A stretch of DNA of 14,190 nt, from the NCBI GenBank assembly GCA_964475955.1, contig CAYYZY010000197.1, forward strand, positions 1-14,190, written 5' to 3'. The notes beneath the pieces are model-generated. The model was not told where the DNA came from, made no database searches, and saw only the letters and a list, made by a program, of their open reading frames with translations. This stretch comes from DATKZH01 sp964475955. GTDB taxonomy: Bacteria; Planctomycetota; Planctomycetia; Pirellulales; Thermoguttaceae. This document shows, in pieces, positions 5,724 through 12,113 of this stretch. The translations under genes were made by a program, and so were the position numbers. Every line of letters begins with the position of its first letter. The first letter of the stretch is position 1.

Positions 5724-7337
5724 CTACGCCTCCGACTCACTCGCTTGTTCGCCCGCCTTCTCGCCCTCTTTCTCCTTTTCGGGCTGGGCCTCCGGGATTT
5801 CCGATTCCGGCTCCCCGCCGCCGGCGGCCCAGTTGACCGCTTCGGCTTCCCTTTCTTCGGGCTGCCACGGGACATCTTCGAACTTCGCCTCGGAGAGGAT
5901 CCGCTCGATGACCTTCCGCTCGATGATCTGGTTGCGGAGCACGTCCATGCCGCCCCCCTTCTCCAACCGGGCACGGACCCGGCGCGGACTCTCGTCGCTT
6001 TGCTCGGCCAGCAGGCGGATCTCCATGTCGTAGTCCTGCGGCTCGTCGACGATGTCCTCCTCCTCCGCAATCCGCTCCAGGATGAAGTGCTCTTTGAGGG
6101 CCCGGGCGGTCGATTCCGCGCTGTTCTGGAGCAGTTCGTTTTCGTGGGCGCGGATCTCGTCGTCGCTGAACCCGCTGCGACGCAACTCCATCACCGCGCG
6201 ATCCAGTTCCCGCCGTCGCTGGCGTTCCAGCAGGGCGGGCGGCAGATCCCAGTCGGCCGCGGCCGTCAGCGAGGCGGTCACCTGCTGGCGGGCCTGCTGG
6301 TGCTGCGTGTATTCCAGACGCCGCTCGAGGGAATCGCGGAGCGCGTCGCGGAGATCGGCCTCCGACTCGAACCCTCCGATCGAATCGAGGAACTCGGGCG
6401 TCAACTCCGGCAACTCAAGCGTCTTGACCTCCAGCGCTTCGAAGGTCGCCTTCACCGTGGCGCCGCGAAGCGCCGCATTGGGGGCGCCGGGCGACAACCG
6501 GGCCTCGCACTCCCGCGTCTCTCCCGCCCGAACGCCCGTCATCGCCTTGTCGAAGTCGTCGATCTTCCCGTCGCGGAAGCTCAGCACGGGCCGAAGCCGG
6601 ATTACCTCTTCCTCGGCGCTGGAGATCACCGACTCCTGGTGCGTGAAAGTCAGGTTCGTGGTGATATAGTCGCCCGGCTCGGCCGCTCGCTCGACCGGGA
6701 CCAACTGCCCGTAGCTGGCCAGGGCGCGCTCCAGCGCGCGATCGACGTCGGCTTCGGTGGGCTCGTAGACCGGCCGGCGGATCGTGAGCCCCTTCCACTG
6801 GGGCAGATCGAACTCGGGCCGCACCTCGAGGTCGAACTCGTAGGTCATCGGCCCGTCGTCGGGGATCTCGATCGAGTCGAGCTTGAGGTCGGGCTCGCTG
6901 ATCGGCGAGAGGTCGTGCTCCTCGTTGATCTGTTCGATGCTGTCTAGCAGGAGCGAACTCTTCACCCGCTCGGCCACGTCCTTGCGGAACCGGCGCTCCA
7001 CGAGCCTCCGAGGAACGTGGCCCGGCCGGAACCCGGGCACCTCCGCCGAGTCCATCAGCTCGTCGTACTCTTTGTCGAAGTAGCGGTCGATGTCCTCTCG
7101 GGCGACGGTGACGGTGACGTGCCGCTCGCAGGCGCTCCGCTGGTCGATGTCGACGTCGATCGTCAACGATTGCTTCGAATCCTCCTCCTCGCCCTCGCCG
7201 GCCTCGAGCTCGGCCGACTCGGGGTCCTGGGGCACGTCGTCGGGCTCTGGGGCGGAGTCATCCGCAAAAGCGTCGTTGGGGGAATCGTCGGAAGGCAAGA
7301 CTTTCTCGTCGGGGCTGGGGGAGTCCTTGGCAGCCAT
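5724..7337 (-). CDS. tig: Trigger factor, ribosome-associated chaperone with acidic extensions
   Basis: Chaperone that binds the ribosome exit tunnel and shields nascent chains, with a peptidyl-prolyl isomerase-type middle domain. The 537-residue product is longer than the usual 430 or so. Residues about 1-55 are an added Asp/Glu/Pro/Ser-rich stretch. The ribosome-binding domain follows with the signature GFRPGHVP (102-109; usual GFRxGKxP). The FKBP-like domain is about 215-305, starting near EPGDYITTNLTF. The helical substrate-binding arms run to about 490. The last 45 residues are again acidic. The open frame continues upstream through the tRNA, so the ATG at 7337, 38 bases past the tRNA, is the first sensible start. 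Its ribosome binding site is weak. Confidence 0.92.
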   Translation of the reverse strand: MAAKDSPSPDEKVLPSDDSPNDAFADDSAPEPDDVPQDPESAELEAGEGEEEDSKQSLTIDVDIDQRSACERHVTVTVAREDIDRYFDKEYDELMDSAEVPGFRPGHVPRRLVERRFRKDVAERVKSSLLLDSIEQINEEHDLSPISEPDLKLDSIEIPDDGPMTYEFDLEVRPEFDLPQWKGLTIRRPVYEPTEADVDRALERALASYGQLVPVERAAEPGDYITTNLTFTHQESVISSAEEEVIRLRPVLSFRDGKIDDFDKAMTGVRAGETRECEARLSPGAPNAALRGATVKATFEALEVKTLELPELTPEFLDSIGGFESEADLRDALRDSLERRLEYTQHQQARQQVTASLTAAADWDLPPALLERQRRRELDRAVMELRRSGFSDDEIRAHENELLQNSAESTARALKEHFILERIAEEEDIVDEPQDYDMEIRLLAEQSDESPRRVRARLEKGGGMDVLRNQIIERKVIERILSEAKFEDVPWQPEEREAEAVNWAAGGGEPESEIPEAQPEKEKEGEKAGEQASESEA

Positions 7338-7374
7338 GGGCACGCGCCGTCCGTTCCAAGTGGCGAAAGTCGAG

Positions 7375-7447
7375 AGCGGGTGATGGGATTCGAACCCACG
7401 ACAACGACGTTGGCAACGTCGTGCTCTGCCAACTGAGCTACACCCGC
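7375..7447 (-). tRNA. tRNA-Gly (anticodon GCC)
   Basis: A 73-base cloverleaf on the minus strand. The acceptor strands GCGGGTG and CACCCGC pair fully, the D arm is GCTC...GAGC, and the anticodon stem CGACG/CGTCG encloses loop TTGCCAA with anticodon GCC (7412-7414). The T loop is TTCGAAT, with one G-U pair in its stem. CCA is not encoded. It reads GGC and, by wobble, GGU glycine codons. It lies directly upstream of tig on the same strand and downstream of a strong promoter. Confidence 0.97.
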
Positions 7448-7513
7448 ACCAAATTGGGGCCGCCCCACCCCACTCCGGGCCGCAAAACACGCAAAAGGGG
7501 CCGGAATCGGGAA

Positions 7514-7541
7514 ATTATAGGTACCGATTACCCGGTTGCAA
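7514..7541 (-). promoter_or_regulatory. Sigma-70-type promoter for tRNA-Gly and probably tig
   Basis: On the minus strand TTGCAA (7541-7536) is followed after 16 bases by a perfect TATAAT (7519-7514). Transcription should begin near 7507, leaving about 60 bases of leader before the mature tRNA. It is the strongest promoter seen in the window and may drive the whole tRNA-tig-clpP1-clpP2 block. Confidence 0.72.
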
Positions 7542-7796
7542 GGGCAATTGGTCGATCCATCTCATGGAACCAGATTGTCCCCCTTGCGTCAACCGCCCCC
7601 CGAATGGACGGTGCGCTTCGCCGTGACCCAGAAGCGCTGGCAGAAGCGCCCATGTTGCGCCGGCCACGCGGAACCCGCAATGCTCGTGCTTCTCCTGGCC
7701 ATTCACTGCCCGCCTTTACCAGCCCGTGCACAGCTCCCCGTTCCAGCGGCCATTGTCACCCATTCCACCGGCGGTCGCGCGGGGCGAGAACTTCTC

Positions 7797-7825
7797 TTTG
7801 CGTCTCGCCCCGGCACCAGTATACT
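7797..7825 (+). promoter_or_regulatory. Possible promoter for the phosphatase-peptidase pair
   Basis: TATACT (7820-7825) matches the -10 consensus at five of six positions. TTTGCG (7797-7802), 17 bases upstream, is a poor -35. The start would fall near 7832, about 39 bases before the GTG at 7871. Confidence 0.35.
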
Positions 7826-7870
7826 TCCGCCCTCGATTCTCGTCCCCGCCTCCCCGTTCGTGGAATAGCC

Positions 7871-8671
7871 GTGCCTGACGCTCCCTCCTTCGTCGATATT
7901 CACTGTCACATCTTGCCGGGCATCGACGATGGTTCGGCCGATTGGGCCGAGTCGCTGGCCATGGCCCGGCTGGCTGTGGCCGACGGGATTTCGACCCTTG
8001 TTGCAACCCCCCATCAGTTGGGCAGCTACACGGGAAACGACGCCGGCACGATCCGCGACGCCTGCCGGCACCTCCAACGGCGGCTGGACGGACAGGGTAT
8101 CTCTTTGGATGTCCAGCCCGGCAGCGAGGTGCGGATCGAGCCCGACCTGGTTCGGAAGATCGTCGCGGGCGACGTCGCGACGCTGGCCGACCATCGCCGT
8201 CACGTGCTCCTGGAACTACCGCAAGAGGTCTATTTCCCGCTGGACCGGCTGCTGCGCAGCCTGCACGCTGCGGGAGTGACGGGCATCCTCTCGCATCCCG
8301 AGCGGAACATGGGGATTCTCGGGCAGCCGCAGGTCGTCGGGCCGCTGGTCGACGCGGGGTGCCTGCTCCAAGTGACGGCGGGGAGCCTGGTGGGCACCTT
8401 TGGGCCGCACGTGCGCGATCTGGCCGAATGGCTGGTTCAGCAGGGATTTGTCCATTTCATCGCCACCGACGCCCACGGCGCCAAGTCGCGACGGCCTCTG
8501 CTGCGACGCGCCTTCGAGCGGGTAGTGGAGTTGGCGGGCGTGCGCATGGCCACCGAGCTCTGCTGCGAGAATCCCCGGCGCGTCCTGGACGGGGAACTCG
8601 TGGCGAGGGGCCGCCGCAAACCGCGAGGCATGGGGCTGGGCACTTGGCTTCGATGGGGCAAGGCAGGCTAA
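7871..8671 (+). CDS. PHP-domain phosphatase, CpsB/CapC/YwqE-like
   Basis: Probable metal-dependent phosphatase of the PHP superfamily. CpsB/YwqE members remove phosphate from bacterial tyrosine kinases that control capsule and exopolysaccharide export. The 266-residue product starts with the metal-binding motif DIHCHILPGIDDG (His11, His13), followed by ATPH (His48), LLELP (Glu115), LSHPER (His142) and ATDAH (Asp200, His202), the full set expected for a trinuclear site. The GTG start is chosen because homology begins immediately after it; the frame upstream is open but unlike protein. The stop TAA overlaps the next ATG by one base. No partner tyrosine kinase is in the window, so the phosphotyrosine substrate is inferred from family membership. 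Confidence 0.85.
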   Translation: MPDAPSFVDIHCHILPGIDDGSADWAESLAMARLAVADGISTLVATPHQLGSYTGNDAGTIRDACRHLQRRLDGQGISLDVQPGSEVRIEPDLVRKIVAGDVATLADHRRHVLLELPQEVYFPLDRLLRSLHAAGVTGILSHPERNMGILGQPQVVGPLVDAGCLLQVTAGSLVGTFGPHVRDLAEWLVQQGFVHFIATDAHGAKSRRPLLRRAFERVVELAGVRMATELCCENPRRVLDGELVARGRRKPRGMGLGTWLRWGKAG

Positions 8672-9468
8672 TGCGAGCCAGCGGCGGCCGATTCTCTCGC
8701 GCGTGGCGGGCCCTCTCGGCGCTGTTGCTGGTTGCCGGTTTCGCCCCGCGGTGCCGCGCCGAGGCTTGGGTGGACTGGCGCGTGGCGGGGCCATTCGTCT
8801 GCCGAGCCGATGCTCCGCTGGCCGGCTTGGAAGGATTGTTCGACGACCTGGCCCGACTTCAGCAGGACCTGGTCCGCTATCTTGGCGTACCCCCGGCGGA
8901 AACGCCGATCGAGCTGTACGTGTTCCAGGACGAGCGCAGCTATCGCCGGTTCCTCAGCCGGTACCTGCCCGACGTGCCCTATCGCCGGGCGTTGTACGTG
9001 CGCAAGCCCGGGCACAGCATGGTGTTCGCGTACCGCGGAGGCCAACTGGCGGTCGACATGCGGCACGAATGCACGCACGCCCTGCTCCATGCCACACTGC
9101 CGATGGTCCCCTTGTGGCTCGACGAGGGACTGGCCGAGTATTTCGAGGTTTCGCCCTCCGAGCGGGCGTTCGGCAGCCCCCACCTGTCGGCCGTGCGTTG
9201 GCGTGCGCGCCTGGGAATAGTCCCCAGCATGCAGAAGCTGGAGAAAAAGGGAGACTTCACGGAGATGGGGGGCCCGGAATACCGCGATGCCTGGGCCTGG
9301 GTGCACTTCATCCTGCACGGTTCGACCGAGGCCCACGACGAACTGGTGCGATTCTTGGCCGATCTTCGTGCGCAGACGCCGCCCGGGCTGCTCAGCCGTC
9401 GTCTCCAAGGTCGGGTGCCCGAGCTCGAGCGACGGTTTTCCGGGCATTTCCGGCGATGGAAACCTTGA
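8671..9468 (+). CDS. Small exported HExxH metallopeptidase-like protein
   Basis: Putative zinc peptidase of 265 residues; the substrate is unknown. The N-terminus (about 1-30) is a signal peptide: Arg residues, then ALSALLLVAGFAP and a cleavage-like CRAEA. The zinc motif HECTH (132-136) is followed by PLWLDEGLAEYFE (147-159), in which Glu152 or Glu156 would be the third ligand, as in gluzincins of the M1/M61 type and the DUF1570-like planctomycete proteins. Later, DAWAWVHFILHG resembles the helix that packs behind such active sites. It starts on the last base of the phosphatase stop, so translation is probably coupled and the pair forms an operon. It is short for an M1 peptidase, so this looks like a minimal catalytic domain acting outside the cytoplasm. 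Confidence 0.8.
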   Translation: MRASGGRFSRAWRALSALLLVAGFAPRCRAEAWVDWRVAGPFVCRADAPLAGLEGLFDDLARLQQDLVRYLGVPPAETPIELYVFQDERSYRRFLSRYLPDVPYRRALYVRKPGHSMVFAYRGGQLAVDMRHECTHALLHATLPMVPLWLDEGLAEYFEVSPSERAFGSPHLSAVRWRARLGIVPSMQKLEKKGDFTEMGGPEYRDAWAWVHFILHGSTEAHDELVRFLADLRAQTPPGLLSRRLQGRVPELERRFSGHFRRWKP

Positions 9469-9702
9469 CGACCGGCGGCGAGTCGGAGGGCTCGGCCGCG
9501 GTCTTCGTCGAATTCGCCGGAATCGGCGGAAATCGTCTCGGCTTTGCTGTAGTCGTTGGGGGCCGTTCGTCGATAGCTAGAACGCGCCCCACCCGGAGAG
9601 CCGGGCAGCGGGGAATTGCATGCCTTGCAAGCTGGTCCGGTCGGGCCAACGCGTCGCTTTATGGAAGTACGCTTTCCTTCATCTTGGGAACGGATGGTAA
9701 AA

Positions 9703-10257
9703 ATGGATTTCGCTCGAACGGCAAAGGCGTTGGTGGTGTGTCTGGCGGTGGTGGGGTTCTGCATGCCGCAACCGTTGTGGGCGGCGGTGCAAGCCGATCG
9801 TTCGTCGGTCATGGCCGACGTGGCACTGCAACAAGCCCCCCAGGGGAGAGTGCTTGTCGGTCGCGTCGTGGATCAACAGGGAGCCGGCCAAGCGGACTCG
9901 GCGGTGACCCTGTACAGCAATGGGAAGAAGGTCGCCGAGGCGAAGACCGACGGCAAGGGCGTGTTCGTCTTCCACGGCCTGCGAGGCGGCGTGTACCAAA
10001 TGACGGTCGGCCAGAGCGTGTTGGCCCTCCGCGTGTGGACCCCCGGTGCGGCCCCTCCGTCGGCGCAGCCGGGCGCGCTGATCGTCGCCGGTCAGGAGGT
10101 CGTCCGCGGCCAGCGCCACCCCTTCGGGCACGGCTTTGGCCGGGCCAAGTTCTGGCTTTCGCATCCGCTGGTCATCGCCGGCATCGTCGCCACCGCCGTG
10201 GCCATCCCGGTGGCACTTCACAACGCCGATGACGACGACGGGCCGAAGAGCAAGTAA
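9703..10257 (+). CDS. Secreted carboxypeptidase-regulatory-like protein with C-terminal TM, paralogue 1
   Basis: First of four tandem paralogues; biochemical function unknown. The 184-residue product has a signal peptide (about 1-28, LVVCLAVVGF core, ending PLWAA). A single beta-sandwich domain resembling the carboxypeptidase regulatory-like fold follows: DVAL (39-42), LVGRVVDQQG (51-60), AEAKTDGKGVFVF (78-90), GLRGGVY (92-98), RVWTPGAAPPSA (110-121) and VVRGQ (133-137). A hydrophobic helix (about 155-173, PLVIAGIVATAVAIPVALH) comes next, then an acidic tail with four Asp ending GPKSK. ATG at 9703 is preferred on ribosome-binding spacing; an in-frame ATG at 9694 is possible. It is separated from paralogue 2 by 672 bases of repeat-rich DNA. 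Confidence 0.85.
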   Translation: MDFARTAKALVVCLAVVGFCMPQPLWAAVQADRSSVMADVALQQAPQGRVLVGRVVDQQGAGQADSAVTLYSNGKKVAEAKTDGKGVFVFHGLRGGVYQMTVGQSVLALRVWTPGAAPPSAQPGALIVAGQEVVRGQRHPFGHGFGRAKFWLSHPLVIAGIVATAVAIPVALHNADDDDGPKSK

Positions 10258-10271
10258 GTGAAAGCCTCCGG

Positions 10272-10295
10272 CACGGGCGACGTTTCGCCTTCGTG
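10272..10295 (+). terminator. Hairpin after paralogue 1, possible terminator
   Basis: CACGGGCGA and TCGCC-TT-CGTG pair over nine bases with a 2-base bulge and a CGTT loop, starting 15 bases after the stop codon. No T run follows, so factor-independent termination is doubtful. Confidence 0.3.
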
Positions 10296-10320
10296 TCCGC
10301 AGGTCACCGATTTGCTCCAG

Positions 10321-10385
10321 AACCCGCGGATTCACGTCGGGCGGTCCCCTGCTTTTCGACCGCTTCCGACGTGCATCCGCGGTTT
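10321..10385. repeat. Long hairpin with 20-base arms
   Basis: Arms at 10321-10340 and 10366-10385 pair at 18 of 20 positions (core CGCGGAT..CACGTCGG). Inside them GCGGTC (10341-10346) pairs perfectly with GACCGC (10358-10363), leaving an 11-base loop. The structure continues the cluster of palindromes in this spacer. Confidence 0.75.
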
Positions 10386-10405
10386 CGCGTTTCTTGGCGC
10401 TGGGG

Positions 10406-10547
10406 GCTTAGCCCGTATTTCTCACCCGGCGACACCAACCCGAAGCGCAAGCGAGGCCCTGGCTTGCACTTCGCCTCGCTTGCGCTTCGGGTTGGTGGGG
10501 GCGCCGTGTTGTTCCGTGTCACCGGCTGGTGAGAAATGCGGGTTAGC
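10406..10547. repeat. Nested inverted repeat, MITE-like element
   Basis: Two layers of symmetry. The inner arms, 10433-10457 and 10473-10497, are perfect over 25 bases (outer end CACCAACCCGAAGCG) around a 15-base loop. The outer arms, 10406-10426 and 10528-10547, share ATTTCTCACC / GGTGAGAAAT and pair over about 20 bases with one gap and two mismatches. The total of 142 bases with no coding capacity fits a non-autonomous palindromic repeat. No target-site duplication was confirmed. Confidence 0.8.
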
Positions 10548-10602
10548 GGCGTGGAATCAACGGCTGTCGCCACGGTCGTTTGTCGCTGGCGCGAAAAGAC
10601 GC

Positions 10603-10621
10603 TTGTTCGCGGAGCGAACAA
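10603..10621. repeat. Hairpin TTGTTCGC / GCGAACAA
   Basis: Perfect 8-base arms around a 3-base loop (GGA). No T run follows. Probably another small dispersed palindrome. Confidence 0.55.
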
Positions 10622-10870
10622 CGACACGTATTTTCCGGGCCGCAGGACCGCGTGAGCCCGCCCAAGTTGCTCTTCCCCCGGTTCGGCGATTCGTGTAGCA
10701 TCCCGCCTCTTCTCGGATTCCCGAGGACTCGTTCCAATCCATCCGCTGCATCACTCTCCGTTTCGGGTCCACCGGGGCGGAATGGGTCGGCGTGTCGCTC
10801 CATTTCTCCTCGAACCCGTGCGGCCGAGACGCGCGCCGCCGGCCACCTCCCTGTGACGCGCCCTTGCGGA

Positions 10871-10885
10871 GGGGTTGCGAACCCC
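10871..10885. repeat. Hairpin GGGGTT / AACCCC upstream of paralogue 2
   Basis: Perfect 6-base arms around GCG, ending 44 bases before the ATG at 10930. A second small dyad, CCTTT-TCGG-AAAGG, lies between it and the start codon and overlaps the ribosome binding site AAGGA, so it could mask it in the mRNA. Confidence 0.4.
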
Positions 10886-10929
10886 GAAGGCTAGTCAAGG
10901 CAAGTCCCTTTTCGGAAAGGAACCCTCGA

Positions 10930-11487
10930 ATGAAGCGCGCGGGAGTGTTGAAGACCGGGTTGATCGTTCTGGCCTGTGTGGGGATGCTGATTCCGGGGCC
11001 GGCGCTGCGGGCGGCAACGCCTTCGCAAGCGGCGTCGCAACGGTGCGCCAAGGACCCCACGCCGGCGGTACTCGACGTGGCGCTCCAGCCCGGCGGAACG
11101 CTGCTCGGCCAGGTGGTCGATGCCCAAGGCAAGCCGGCGAGCCGCACCGCCGTCTCGATCCAGAAGGCCGACCGCGAAGTCGCCGCCACGATGACCGACG
11201 AGATGGGCCGTTTTCGGGCTTCCGGGCTGCGCGGCGGGGTGTACCGAGTCGTCACCGACGGCGCCGTGGCAACCTACCGGCTCTGGGCTCCCAATACGGC
11301 CCCGGCCGTGGCACGCCCGGCGGCACTCATCGTGCCGGGCGACCAGCAACTGGTGCGGGGCAACCGGGCGCTCCAGTGGCTCCGCAACCCGTGGGTGATC
11401 GCCGGCATCGTGGCCGTGGCGATCGCCGTGCCCGTGGCCATCCATGCGGCGGATGACGACGACGACGACAAGTCGAAGAGCGACTGA
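10930..11487 (+). CDS. Secreted carboxypeptidase-regulatory-like protein with C-terminal TM, paralogue 2
   Basis: Second tandem paralogue, 185 residues and closest to the first by eye. Signal peptide about 1-29 (MKRAGVLKTG, hydrophobic core LIVLACVGML, end ALRAA). The domain runs from DVALQPGGTL (49-58) through QVVDAQGKPA, TMTDEMGRF, GLRGGVY (99-105), YRLWAPNTAP and LVRG (142-144 region). The transmembrane helix is about 154-172 (PWVIAGIVAVAIAVPVAIH), followed by AADDDDDDKSKSD. Cys39 in the linker after the signal is unique to this copy. The start is well supported by AAGGA about seven bases upstream. Paralogue 3 follows after 70 bases and is probably co-transcribed. Confidence 0.87.
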   Translation: MKRAGVLKTGLIVLACVGMLIPGPALRAATPSQAASQRCAKDPTPAVLDVALQPGGTLLGQVVDAQGKPASRTAVSIQKADREVAATMTDEMGRFRASGLRGGVYRVVTDGAVATYRLWAPNTAPAVARPAALIVPGDQQLVRGNRALQWLRNPWVIAGIVAVAIAVPVAIHAADDDDDDKSKSD

Positions 11488-11557
11488 AGGACTGCCGAAT
11501 CGGTTGGTCGATCCTGAAATCTCAAGGCCGACTCGGATACCGACGGGAGCAAAAGCC

Positions 11558-12091
11558 ATGGCTCATCGAGCGAAGGGCAAGGTCGTTTTTGTGGGCCTGA
11601 CCTGCCTTGGGCTGATTCTGCCCACGTCGGCCCTGGAAGCGGCCCGGCGGGCGAAGTCGCCGCAGTCTCGGCGACCTGGGGTAGACGTGGCACTCGACTC
11701 GGCCGGCTACCTGCGCGGACGCGTGGTCGACTCGCAGGGACGGCCGCTCGCCGATCAGCCGGTAGTGCTCGGCCGCGCAGGACATCGGCTCGCGCCGTGC
11801 CGCACCGACCAGGCCGGTCGGTTCCGACTCGGCCCGCTCCGTGGGGGGCCGTATTCTCTCTCGGCCGGCGGGCAAGTGCGCCTGGTTCGCGTTTGGGCGG
11901 CACCGACGGCTCCGCCGTCGGCCGCCGAGGTAGCGCTGGTGGTCGCCGAAGGCGACGTGGTGCGGGGCCAGATGCCCATGGAGCAATTCCTCGCCTCCGA
12001 CGCGGTGATCATCGGTGCGATGATCGCGGCGGCGATAACGCTGCCCATCGTCATGCACAACTCTTCCGACTCCGGACCGCACAGTCCGTAA
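11558..12091 (+). CDS. Secreted carboxypeptidase-regulatory-like protein with C-terminal TM, paralogue 3
   Basis: Third tandem paralogue, 177 residues. Signal peptide about 1-29 (MAHRAKGK, core VVFVGLTCLGLIL, end ALEAA). Domain landmarks: VDVALDSAGYLRGRVVD (42-58), CRTDQAGRF (81-89), PLRGGPY (93-99, a variant of GLRGGVY), VRVWAAPTAPPSA (110-122) and VVRGQ (134-138). The C-terminal helix (about 149-167, AVIIGAMIAAAITLPIVMH) ends in a short tail NSSDSGPHSP that lacks the long Asp run of copies 1 and 2. The ATG at 11558 has GGGAG eight bases upstream. Paralogue 4 starts 22 bases after its stop, so these two are almost certainly one transcript. Confidence 0.86.
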   Translation: MAHRAKGKVVFVGLTCLGLILPTSALEAARRAKSPQSRRPGVDVALDSAGYLRGRVVDSQGRPLADQPVVLGRAGHRLAPCRTDQAGRFRLGPLRGGPYSLSAGGQVRLVRVWAAPTAPPSAAEVALVVAEGDVVRGQMPMEQFLASDAVIIGAMIAAAITLPIVMHNSSDSGPHSP

Positions 12092-12113
12092 CGCGCCCCC
12101 AGGAGCCTTTGGC

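Larger units (their letters stand above)
7448..7870. other. Divergent intergenic region between tRNA-Gly and the PHP phosphatase gene
   Basis: A 423-base divergent spacer. It holds the tRNA promoter (7514-7541) and a plausible plus-strand promoter (7797-7825). Between about 7545 and 7790 no gene or stable fold was recognised apart from a short direct repeat, AGAAGCGC, near 7630 and 7641. Confidence 0.5.
10258..10929. other. Repeat-rich spacer between paralogues 1 and 2
   Basis: A 672-base gap, unlike the 70- and 22-base gaps elsewhere in the array. It contains hairpins at 10272-10295, 10321-10385, 10406-10547, 10603-10621 and 10871-10885. No coding frame has a ribosome binding site and recognisable product. 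A TAGCAT at 10696 could be a -10 for paralogue 2, but no -35 is correctly spaced. Confidence 0.6.

Noticed and set aside
5424..6947. 507-residue plus-strand frame
   Set aside because: Antisense to trigger factor; low-complexity translation with no domain.
9556..9583. Promoter candidate for paralogue 1 (TTGGGG, 16 bases, TAGAAC)
   Set aside because: Both hexamers match poorly; not distinguishable from chance.
9661..9698. Resemblance of the region before paralogue 1 to the hairpin at 2224-2248 (shared ACGCTTTCC and GGGAACG)
   Set aside because: The spacing differs and the paralogue 1 copy cannot form the same stem, so shared origin is not supported.
8703..10232. 509-residue plus-strand frame across the peptidase and paralogue 1
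   Set aside because: Out-of-frame shadow of two real genes, Arg/Pro/Gly-rich with no motif.
10258..10929. Possible CRISPR array in the repeat-rich spacer
   Set aside because: The repeats are inverted pairs of different sequence, not regularly spaced direct repeats, and no cas gene is present.
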